This document shows, piece by piece, positions 8,746-17,041 of a stretch of 17,041 nt of DNA. The stretch is from Cudoniella acicularis (Eukaryota > Ascomycota > Leotiomycetes > Helotiales > Helotiaceae). How positions within the stretch are numbered: the first letter of the stretch is position 1; every line of letters begins with the position of its first letter. The notes below the pieces were generated by a model, which was not told the DNA's origin, searched no databases, and was given only the letters and a program-made list of their open reading frames with translations. The stretch is from contig JAAMPI010001252.1 of assembly GCA_013054445.1 (NCBI GenBank), forward strand, positions 1 through 17,041, in the 5' to 3' direction. A program made the position numbers and the translations under genes.

Positions 8746-11237
8746 CTATCCACCCCACGCTCAGCTCTGCTCCCACTCTTATCCAGCCCACCTGATGGAG
8801 ATTCGAGACCACAAAACAAAAAAAGGTCTCGGGACTCTGGAACATGCAATCGACTATCCCATCCCATCACGACGGATAACGACAGTAGAGGGCCAGCAAA
8901 ACCCTAGCCTACGCCTTCATTCCAGCTTTCTTTCTTACCGTCCCCTAAATATTTTCGTGTCAAGCAACCTCCCGCGCACGCGTGGGATGTCCAAGATGAC
9001 ACAGGAGAAGACTGCTGTAGTAGCAGGCTAACAAGCAAGTTTCCGCTACTACGGAGAGAATAGTTGCTTGGAGATGCGATAACCAGGCGGCCTTTGGGTA
9101 ACGTAATATTTCGTGATTGTTGTACTTTTGTCGCACTTGGTTCGGATCGGCCTTTTGAACTGTTGCGAAGAAAACAATGGGTCTGAGGATTGCACGAACT
9201 TACGAAGAGTGGAGGCCCTGGAGGGCAGAGATCAACCTGCCTTTTTGGATGCGGCGCGACAACTATTGGAGATAAGGAGAGTTGGATCCCGGATTGAAAG
9301 AGGAAGGAAGCAGAGCGCAATTGCGAACACTGAGCAGCTCAGGACCAGAGTTCCTCCCATTTCCGCTTGCAATTGACGTGAAGCCTCTTCCCGCCTTTTA
9401 TACCTCTCTTAGGATCTCTGCCCCGACAACCAACTCAGAAAAATCCAGTCTGCGAAATTGCAGCACATCAAGGGTGTGAGTTGGTGACCTTTCCCCTTAC
9501 GACTTCATAAAAGAGCGATAATTTCGAACCTTTACGCAAGTTCGCGCAGCCTTGAAGGCCCTCCCTTTATTCTTGACTCCTTCATTTCCTCTCATATTAC
9601 AATCGCCGCCATAAAACCTGAGAATAGCATCAATATCTAGAAATTGAATGCTATGCTTCGTCACCCGGTACCAAGTAACAGGCAAGGCCCGCTTCTCTTA
9701 ACCCTTTGTCCTCCGAATCGTCCCAAGACTCCCAACTGCCGGAGCCTATGAAAATTCCAAGGCTCACACAATTGCCCCTCCTGCTCCACCAAAAACAGCT
9801 GACGATGTCTGCAATTTCCTCGTCGCAGATCAAAGAGTGCTCGCGGACAGCATCCGCGCGGAAGACGTCCCGGCGGGCTGTCTGTTGGATTTCAAGGGCG
9901 TTTGCTCCAGTGTCTCTGGTCTCGGGGGCTTGATTGGATGGTGTCTGTTCCGAGTGTTGGACTCCCGGAATGGGATACCCTGGCTCCCCTGGACTTTCTT
10001 CTGGCCCGCTTATCTTTTTTGTGGGCTTTTTCCAAATATCCTCGTGTCTCGTCTAGGAAGTATGCGCGTCAAATGGCCCTATCAACGGGCCGCAATGAGT
10101 TATGGGTAAGGCGAATAAAGTGGGATGAGATGATTTCGGGCATAAGAGCTTAAAAGGGATGGATGCATATGGAGGGGAGGATCCCGATAGAACCTTTCGA
10201 AGCAGGTTGCAGGCTTCGATGAGGGGCAGAGAACATCAAACGGTGAGATGTGCCGGCAACCTGCGGTATTCGTCGCTTTTGATCTCGAGAGATTTGAATT
10301 CTTTCTTTTCCATTCTGGACCTGCATCGATCACTTCTCGCTGCTTGTTTGAGACTTTCAGCCGCCTCGATACCATATTTGAGAAGCGAACAATCATTCTG
10401 ATTCCTGATGCTTTTGCCTCGACCCATCAATAATGCACCTCTATGACCCACTTCCCTTGGCCTGTCATAAAATTTCTCCCAGATCCCTATGAGAAGTTCA
10501 CCTAAACCGGGAACATGGGCAAGGTTGAGGCCAGGATTAAAATGGGTTCCGGGGAAGCGTTCCTAGGTTTTAAGCTAAAGATGCTCTCCATGCGATGGTG
10601 GAGGACCGGGTCCCCGTTCCTGGCATTCGTTTGCTCTCTAGCGGCGAGGATCGAGGAACTTTTTGATGAGTCGTCGACTCTTCTCTAGGTCCGTTTGAAC
10701 TTTGACTTTCGCGAACTCGAGAGCGAAAAGGGGGAGACAAAGCAGCGAGTTTTACAATCAACCTCAGCTGTATGATCCCACGACTCGTGATATAGGGGGT
10801 TTGTGATGCAAGAGCCTCTTTTCGAGAGTGCGTGTCACGCGTCTCAGACGTCACAGCCAATCGATTATCGACAAATATGGGAAATGCAGAGAATTATGTG
10901 CCTGTATTTCCTTAGGCAAAAGCAGCAAGCCTCTGAGTAGATGTGGACGAACTGCATGGACGCATCAATACCTTGATGCACACAGAGTTAGTGATCTGAG
11001 CGGTGAGATAGCGAGGGCACGACACCGCAAGATTAGATATCTTCTTGGTCTTTGTGCTTGGATCAAAGGAAGGAAAGTTGAAGGTCAGCTTTGCGCTCAG
11101 TGAGGGGTCGGTCGTGTGCGTTGGCATTAACTCCAAAGCCCCTCTTCCACATGACCCTCGGCCGCGACACCTTGCAATTGTCCGCGAGCAAGTCAACGAG
11201 GTAAGGCGGCCACGGTGGTACTGTACCTCCCGCTGAG

Positions 11238-11267
11238 AGGGGGTGTGAGAGGGGTCAGTCAGAGGGG
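11238..11267. promoter_or_regulatory. Cluster of three phased AGGGG elements upstream of the transcription factor gene
   Basis: AGGGG occurs at 11238-11242, 11250-11254 and 11263-11267, spaced 12 and 13 bases, close to one helical turn plus two. A further copy lies at 11103-11107. The cluster lies about 1.8 kb upstream of the zinc-finger gene start. STRE-like function is an inference from the motif alone. Confidence 0.38.
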
Positions 11268-11556
11268 TAGCAAGAAGAGCCCACGAAAAAGGACATTTGG
11301 CAGCGAAAGCAAAAAGTTCATCAATGGCGGACGGCCGGCGCCCTGTTGCTTTTTGGGACGAGGCGATCCGATCCAGAACCCACGGTGCCGTCACGATGAT
11401 ATGCAAGCCGTTTTGTTTTTCTTGCAAAACTCTGCTGGCGATTTCACAGGTTCCCGAGGCCCAGAAGATAACCTCTTCGCAGTGCCCTTGCAGACGTGCA
11501 GCGCGCTGTTTATTGATGCCGTGCTTGTTGCTCGCTGCTTGGTTCAAGTTGATTGT

Positions 11557-11582
11557 GGCAAGTATTAGAGGCAAGTATTAGA
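11557..11582. repeat. Perfect 13-bp tandem duplication
   Basis: GGCAAGTATTAGA occurs twice, back to back with no mismatch. It is probably a recent slippage or repair duplication. Confidence 0.9.
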
Positions 11583-12225
11583 GACATGTACAATACCCCA
11601 CGGACATCCCACCACCCACTCCCGGTGACCCTGACCACCACGACATCGACGAGGGTCAATGAAGGCCGATAGACCGTTGAGAGCCAACCATCCTGTCCTC
11701 GCTGATGAGCTGACGCTGCCGCTTTGCCGCCTCACTTGAGGCCTTGGTGCTCATGTTCCCCTGAACGAAGCCACTATTTCCAATAGAGACCTCACTCTCA
11801 TCACGTACGTCCTCACCGGCGGTCTGCATGTCAGAAAGTAAATATAACCTCAAAAATTGCAACGCTGATCGAAGGAAGGCTTTGGCCATGCGCATGAGGT
11901 TTTATTTTGCAGGGCATCGTCCTGCTTTCTGCCCTCGTCTCTCGACTCCAATCTCCAGACTCATCACGCTCTTGATATTCTAGCAAAGGTGCCCGTTGTG
12001 CTGCTGGCCAGTGGTCGCAGAGTCTGAGTGACACCGCACAAAAGCATGGCGTATGGCGCATGGGGCTTCAGGGCGGGTCTCTGGGCTGGCAGTTGCTGAA
12101 TCCGCTGCCAACCAAGGCCTTGAGGACCTGTGGCTCTCACGGATTTGCCGGCGAAGATGCACTTTCTGCTTCCTCATAGGCAGGCTGGTACAGGATGCAA
12201 GTGGTACCTCAGACCTCGTCACCGC

Positions 12226-12251
12226 GTTCACCGTTCACCGTTCACCGTTCA
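12226..12251. repeat. GTTCACC heptamer tandem repeat
   Basis: Three perfect GTTCACC units plus a partial GTTCA, followed by a CAG/CGG-rich stretch (about 12254-12280). It is minisatellite-like and shows no coding signal. Confidence 0.9.
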
Positions 12252-12540
12252 GCTCAGCAGGAGCGGCAGCAGCAGCGCTGGCCAGTGTGCAGTGTGCGGA
12301 GAGTCCACTGCTGCAGCGCTGCTGGTTGACCTTCCAGCGAGTCCTGGTGGTCCTGTCGTCGCGAGAGGATTCGGGGAGGGGCGCTCACAGGGCTTGGGGA
12401 TCCCACTTGTACCCTACCCAGCCGTCCGCGCCGATCTTCAAGGCCACAAGTAATGACCTCGGGAGCGTGGCATGGAATGGCATGGCTCCATCCGGCCCTT
12501 GTGCGTTGGGCCGCTGCTTTTGTTCCCAATGTTGCCTCGC

Positions 12541-13085
12541 GAGCCCCGCCTCAGCCATCTCCTTTTTTGAATTTCGTGTCCTCCGTAGCCCGTACCGTAG
12601 CCCCCCCCCTCGAAAGCTGAGCCCCTCTCAAATTGCCTACATCCCACTTGCGCGCCGCCAAGCTCATCCGACTCCTCGTCTCTCCCTTCATTCTTTCCCT
12701 TCCCCTCTCTTTTCCTCCCTTCACCCCTCTTTCACCACCAAACGGCATCTACGGCCTCCATCTAATCTCGTCATCGTCAACCTCGACGTCGACTTCCATC
12801 TGGCGACGCACATTCCGCCATCTAATCCTTCCACGTTGTACGCGACTTGCGACTATATCTTGCCTCCGCGAGATTCCCGTCCGCCGTCGCGATTTGGCTC
12901 GGCCACCTCCATACCCACACCACACATCCATATGACAAGAAGAGAGAAACAAATGAACACTACATCCCCACGCAATCAAGTCACACTTTAAACCTTACGC
13001 CCACGCTCGCGAGCCAGACGATTTCAACCATCGCTCTGTGAAAAAGACAAGCACCTAGGCCGTCGACCGATTCCCGTCGCCAAAA
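12541..13085 (+). promoter_or_regulatory. Pyrimidine-rich promoter and leader of the zinc-finger gene
   Basis: This is strongly C/T-rich, especially 12660-12735, with a nine-C run beginning at about 12601. Such tracts usually lie at or just before transcription starts in filamentous fungi. Between 12600 and the main start, the only ATG codons are the two in-frame ones of the upstream ORF at 12932-12991. CCCCT elements occur at 12606, 12622, 12702 and 12724, but are expected by chance in this composition. Position of the transcription start is inferred. Confidence 0.5.
12932..12991 (+). promoter_or_regulatory. Upstream ORF in the zinc-finger gene leader
   Basis: A 19-codon ORF plus stop starts at the ATG at 12932, with a second in-frame ATG at 12953. 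It ends 94 nt before the main start. Both ATGs have C at -3 (weak context), while the main ATG has AAAA before it (strong). Leaky scanning or reinitiation is plausible. Confidence 0.5.
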
Positions 13086-15711
13086 ATGCCTGTCGCAAGC
13101 ATGACTCTGCCCACCGCGGCATCATCGTCAACCATTCGAAAATCATCGCTCGCTCCCGAGAAGAAATACAAGTGCCAGTTTTGCAACCGGGCTTTCAGCA
13201 GGAGCGAGCACAGGAGTAGACACGAGAGATCACGTAAGTAGTTGCGTTGTTGGTTGTAGCTTCCCCTCTTTCCTCGGTCGCGTGTGGGCAAATAAATCCT
13301 CGTTTCGCATCGCGACCAAAATTAATTTTCATCCCTTTTCTCGACCCGCATGCTAACTATCATCGCCATGCAGACACCAAGGAGCGCCCTTTCAAGTGCA
13401 TGAAGTGTAGAAGTACCTTCGTGCGCCGCGATTTATTGCTTCGACACGATCGCACGGTACACGCCAAAGACGGCGGTATTCCTCTTCACAGCGATGTCAA
13501 GCGACGGGCAGGGCCAAAGACCAGCGCGTTGTCTGGCCCCTCCAAGTCTGCCATCGCCATCGACACGTCCGCGCTTGAGCAGATTGAGGCGAGCAGCGAT
13601 GGCATGGTTGATCTCGAGACGGCCGCGATGCTGATGACCGACCTTCACCACAAAGCAACTGCGGCAATGCGGAACGCCGGCGTAGGACCATATGAGAACA
13701 GACCTGGAATGGCTTTCTCGCACAATGGGACTCCGCTCATGGAACCATCCGTCACTTATCCTTCGGGCGCCATCTCGCTCCCCCAGGTCCAGTGGGATTC
13801 CTTCATGCCACAGTCTGTTACCGAGCCCAAGTCTCATTCCATCACTTCGAATGCCTCCGGGTCCCAAGAGTCACAGACATCTTTCACAAGCGTCAGCACG
13901 ACACAGCCTCATCCAAACCAGCTTCCTCCAATCATCAAGTCGGCGTCAACATACAATGGACTGGTCCCTGCTTTGCAATCCATGATCAACTCGTTGCCAC
14001 CTTCAGGTACCGCAACTCCGAGTCAGCAGCACTCGCCAGTTCAACCCCGCAGCGGGGACTTGTCTCTCAACACTCCTCAGGTGATAAATGATGATGAACG
14101 TAATATCATCTTAGACAATATCCGCAACAATGACAGTGAACGTGCCATTCCCGAAAGCTTCCGCCTGCCTGGTTTGAAGTCCTTGAACAGGTACCTTTCG
14201 ACCTACTTCACGAACTTCCATCACCACCTGCCCTTCTTGCACCCTGCATCCTTCAAACCAACTCAGGTCTCACCGCCTCTGTTACTGGCAGTCCTCTCCA
14301 TTGGTGCTTTGTATGCATTCGATCAAGATCAAGCTTATGTGCTTCACATCGGCTCCAAGGTACTCGTCAACCAGTTCTTGCAGAACAAGGAGAACTTCAG
14401 CTCGCGCAAATGTCCTTTGTGGACAATGCAAAGCTCTCTGCTGAATATGATATTTGCTAGTTGGAGTGGTGACCCCAAGGGTTTGGAATGGGCTTGCTCC
14501 ATCAAGAGTTTGCTTGCCAACATGGTTGCTGGAAATCGCTACGAGCTCAAGCTCCGCACAGAAGCTCGTGAGGGCGCTTCACCTACTCGGGCAGAGTGGG
14601 TTGAGGATGAAGGTTGTCGACGCACGTACTATGCTGTCTACATCTTCTTTGGTCTACTCACCTTGACATATAACCATACGCCTGCAATCAGTTTCAACGA
14701 GTTTGAAGATCTGGCACTGCCTTCGACTGAAGCAATGTGGGATCTCAACGTCGTCGACGAAGCTACCTGGCCCGAGCATCTCAAAGCTTCCCAAGCTGCA
14801 TCGTTCATGGAGGCCCATGACAATCTGTTCCAGGGTGAATCATTACGGTACAGCGCCTTCGCAACTCGTGTCATGATCAACGCTCTCTTCCTTGAAGTGT
14901 GGTATCACAAGCGCAGTCCAGAAGCTCTTCAAGATGTGGTCACGGAATACAAACTCCGCTTAGCTTTGGAAACATGGGAGAAATCACTCAAACTTTGCGA
15001 GCCTGAAGCGGTAGCCGTACCCCTCAGTGCACCTCACAAAGGTCATCCCCTGATCTTCAATGCTATGGCAATGTTCCGCAACGCACGTGCCCGCCTTGAA
15101 GTCGATCTCAAGTCAATTCAAGAAGCATTGAGATATCACGACTCTTATGAAGTCGCCGCTGCAATGTCAAATGCGAGAGATAAGGTTAAGCGATCTAGCG
15201 AGATGATTAAAGTCATCCAAGAATGCTTCAACTGCATTGAAACGGCAGCTCTTCAGGGAATCCGCTGGGTTGCACGCACGCATGCTACCAACTGGAGTAT
15301 CGAGCATCCGCTTTGTGGTTTGGACCTCATGGTCATTCTCAGCCTCTGGTTGTATCGCCTGGAACATGACGAAGAGCCCGCAACCGAGGAAGAGATGGTC
15401 ATGTACAATAAAATCCGAAATCTCTTTGATGACGATTCTCTTGAGGTGTATGGCTCTAAACTTAGCTCAACCGTTGCCCGCCTCTGGGGTGGTATGCTCG
15501 ATGAAGTTGTCGTCTGGGGGTAAGTCTTTCAACCGCTCACTACATAATTCAAAGGCTAACATTCATTAGTATCACCAAACTCATGGGCGACTCCTTCCGA
15601 CTTCACGCGCAAGCCTTAGTCGGATACGAAGACGACATCGAAGCTTCCGATGTCTCCACTCCCTCGATGATCTCTCAGGGTGCTGATGAGAACGAGGACA
15701 GTGTGTACTAA
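13086..15711 (+). CDS. C2H2 zinc-finger transcription factor with fungal-specific transcription factor domain (three exons)
   Basis: Exons 13086-13233, 13374-15519 and 15570-15711 encode 811 residues. Two adjacent classical fingers lie near the N-terminus: Cys30, Cys33, His46, His50 and Cys58, Cys61, His74, His79, joined by the TKERPFK linker. The arrangement is that of Adr1-like DNA-binding pairs. A Ser/Pro/Thr/Gln-rich linker follows to about 300, then a fungal-specific transcription factor (middle homology) region from about 315 to 700, starting near LPGLKSLNRYLSTYF with HHHLPFLHPASF. An acidic tail closes the protein. The start ATG has A at -3 and an in-frame TAG 10 codons upstream (13056). 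It is expected to be a nuclear DNA-binding regulator; fungal relatives with the same architecture include S. pombe Klf1/Zas1-type proteins. I cannot name the orthologue or its targets. Confidence 0.92.
13234..13373 (+). other. First intron of the zinc-finger gene
   Basis: A 140-nt intron with donor GTAAGT, branch GCTAAC at 13352-13357 and acceptor ATGCAG. It interrupts the codon of His50, the last zinc ligand of finger 1. If retained, translation stops two codons after Ser49, leaving a 51-residue peptide with an incomplete finger. Confidence 0.95.
15520..15569 (+). other. Second intron of the zinc-finger gene
   Basis: A 50-nt intron with donor GTAAGT, branch GCTAAC at 15555-15560 and acceptor ATTAG. 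Splicing adds 46 residues ending DENEDSVY. Retention stops at once after Trp764-Gly765, removing that tail. Confidence 0.92.
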
Positions 15712-16796
15712 AATTGCACATTTTTGCTTTAACGATTTTATGATTTCTTTTGTTCTTTTCCTTATATAGACTCTGATATCCACTCATCTCCTTCATCTCC
15801 TCGCGGACAGTTGCGATTTCCTTTGTTTTGCATATAGCGTTTTAAAGGCAATTGGGCATTTCCTTGCGGTCACGGGCAACAATACGGGGCTGGTCTGGTT
15901 GGCTTGGCTTGGCTGGGCAAAATCGGGCATCTCTTTCCTCTTATACCATCATACCTAGCGCTGGAAAGCGCTTAATCTCTGTCGCGCACTCACACATAAG
16001 ATCTCTTGGCTGGCCCACCCTCTGTGTTGTTTTTTGCCCTGTCCTTCTATCAGCTGTCAGGAATTTCATTTTTGCTCTGGCATTATACTACCTACTATTA
16101 TTTAATACCTCTTGTACTCCTCTCGTCATCCTGTCATCCTCAGATACCTTGTTCGATATACACCTGTTTATTCTGCTTCGTTTTATCGCGTTTGGTTTTT
16201 ATTGTTCGCGAAATTGAATCGTCACTTCTTGTATCTATGTATCTATGCTATGCATTAGGAAGTGGATGGGCAAATATTGGTGGATGGTGGGAAGGTGGTC
16301 AGGGTTAAGGATGGCAAGGCTTGGAGGGTGGAAGACCGTGCTTGCCAACTTGTATAGATAACCAGTATCTCTGCATCATATCAAATGTTCGCATCTCCTC
16401 CTACAAAGCTCCATTTATATGTATAAAGTGACCGTGCCTCGCTGATCAATTGTGTCACGGTAGGTGCTCCGGGCCTTGAAATCCAGTATCAACCAAAATG
16501 GATTTAGCTCCCGAGAGAATGGCCTTATGTCTAGAAACTTTGCTGACATGGCCAACAGCCATGGTTGAAGGCTTTCTCAGAACATGTTGACTGACAGAAT
16601 ATTCTCCACTCTCCGAAAGGCTAGGTGGATACTTCGATTCTTATCCCACAAACTTTGTGTAAGGGTAAGCCAGCAAAAATCCATAAATAAATACAACCAC
16701 TATATTAATTGTCATCTATTCCATAAAATCAAAAGAATACAAGAGTTTAATCCAGGTGAATCTATCTAGAGATGTCTCCTCTATCGAATTCTCCGT
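15712..16796. other. Convergent 3' flanks of the zinc-finger and oxidoreductase genes
   Basis: About 1.1 kb between tail-to-tail genes. The first 500 bases or so are T-rich on the plus strand, consistent with a 3' untranslated region, although no clear AATAAA lies in the expected place. On the minus strand, the segment below 16797 should hold the 3' untranslated region of the oxidoreductase gene. A short GTATCTAT duplication lies at 16231-16246. The 121-codon open frame at 15852-16217 is T-driven and hydrophobic; I do not regard it as a gene. Confidence 0.55.
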
Positions 16797-17041
16797 CTAT
16801 AACAAATTAAACCTCGAAGTCAACACTCCCCCACCCGGTTTCTGCCCAAACATCCACCCAATTTGACTCGCTACCCTGACCTCAACGCCCAACTCCTCAG
16901 CCCACTGCCACACCAAACCCGAATTCCTCAAAAACGGCCGTCCCACCATCACTACATCCGCCATTCCCTCCTCCAACAAACCCTCCGCCATCTCCTCCTG
17001 TAGTAATCATCCCCACAGCACTAACCAGCACCCCCATCCCC
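16797..17041 (-). CDS. Old Yellow Enzyme-like NADH:flavin oxidoreductase, C-terminal part, apparent frameshift
   Basis: Only the 3' end is in the window; the rest lies beyond the right edge. On the minus strand, 17040-16996 reads GMGVLVSAVGMITTG. From 16991 to the stop at 16799-16797, another frame reads MAEGLLEEGMADVVMVGRPF and ends QIGWMFGQKPGGGVLTSRFNLL. Together they match the C-terminal barrel strands of OYE/YqjM-type FMN enzymes, where the VGMIT and VGRPF loops bind the flavin phosphate. These enzymes reduce activated alkenes with NAD(P)H. The two parts are in different frames, one extra base near 16998-16992, with no room for an intron. It could be a real lesion, making this a pseudogene, or a sequence error in the GGAGGAG repeat. 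Family assignment is strong, intactness uncertain. Confidence 0.8.

Larger units (their letters stand above)
7001..12540. other. Long ORF-poor intergenic region
   Basis: Roughly 5.5 kb without a supportable protein gene. Open frames are short, overlap in several frames and lack domains. Several of the longest begin at GTG or TTG and not ATG. I looked for tRNA boxes, 5S or U6-like segments, long terminal inverted repeats and transposase fragments and recognised none. What it does hold is two AGGGG/CCCCT clusters, a G-run foldback, several short tandem duplications and a TACCTAGGTA palindrome (8564-8573). It may be extended promoter, untranslated exons, noncoding RNA or decayed sequence. Confidence 0.6.

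Noticed and set aside
9510..9560. Minus-strand GGTTCGAAAT resembling a tRNA B box
   Set aside because: The last bases do not fit the consensus, and there is no A box or pairable acceptor stem at the right distance.
9699..10109. Plus-strand open stretch of about 135 codons, containing an ADDVCNFLVADQRVLADSI segment
   Set aside because: The segment looks faintly protein-like, but there is no ATG start, no convincing splice partner upstream or downstream, and the C-terminal part is hydrophobic and irregular. A BLASTX search would settle it; a hit would make it a gene relic.
10912..11574. 220-codon minus-strand open frame
   Set aside because: It begins at TTG, not ATG, has no ATG until well over half way, and resembles no known family. 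It spans one copy of the 13-bp tandem repeat and the AGGGG cluster.
11656..11895. 79-codon minus-strand ORF with a true ATG and a hydrophilic C-terminal half
   Set aside because: Composition is plausible for a small protein, but no family is recognised and there is no other coding signal. It would need transcript or conservation evidence.
12053..12991. 312-codon open frame on the plus strand before the zinc-finger gene
   Set aside because: It crosses tandem repeats, a CAG/CGG-rich patch and the C/T-rich leader. It has no recognisable domain and low-complexity Ser/Pro/Arg composition, and its end coincides with the short upstream ORF. It is best read as chance openness in GC-rich promoter DNA.
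15852..16217. 121-codon hydrophobic frame downstream of the zinc-finger gene
   Set aside because: Its hydrophobicity comes from T-rich 3' flank composition; no start context, domain or splice signals support it.

Overview
The window looks like nuclear DNA of a filamentous ascomycete (Pezizomycotina; the class cannot be fixed from sequence alone). The evidence is short introns with GTAAGT or GTATGT donors and GCTAAC branch motifs, a CDC25-type Ras exchange factor, a C2H2 zinc-finger protein with a fungal-specific transcription factor region, and long pyrimidine-rich leaders. There is no prokaryotic operon structure, and I see no tRNA, rRNA, CRISPR array or recognisable transposon.

Layout. 1-2209 has no supportable gene. 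2210-6177 (minus strand) is a three-exon gene for a 1261-residue Ras guanine-nucleotide exchange factor, the CDC25 orthologue, with SH3, degenerate WW-like, RasGEF_N and RasGEF domains. Its first intron uses a non-canonical GC donor. Its last exon is only 28 nt and supplies the conserved ESGFL terminus. 6178-13085 is an unusually long (about 6.9 kb) head-to-head intergenic region with no convincing protein-coding gene. It holds both leaders, upstream ORFs in each, two clusters of AGGGG/CCCCT stress-response-like elements, a G-run foldback and small tandem repeats. 13086-15711 (plus strand) is a three-exon gene for an 811-residue transcription factor with two adjacent C2H2 fingers and a middle homology region. 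15712-16796 is a T-rich 3' flank. 16797-17041 (minus strand) is the 3' end of an Old Yellow Enzyme-like NADH:flavin oxidoreductase running in from the right edge, with an apparent one-base frameshift.

How the genes relate. CDC25-type proteins activate Ras and, in the fungi studied, feed the cAMP-PKA pathway. The transcription factor is a nuclear regulator of unknown targets. AGGGG/CCCCT motifs are the class of site bound by PKA-controlled stress regulators in yeast, so a link is conceivable, but nothing in the window proves one. The oxidoreductase is a tail-to-tail neighbour of the transcription factor with no evident functional tie.

I did not find a clearly new multi-gene system. The items most worth checking are the GC-AG intron, the overlapping upstream ORFs before CDC25, the large ORF-poor divergent spacer, and the frameshift in the oxidoreductase fragment.
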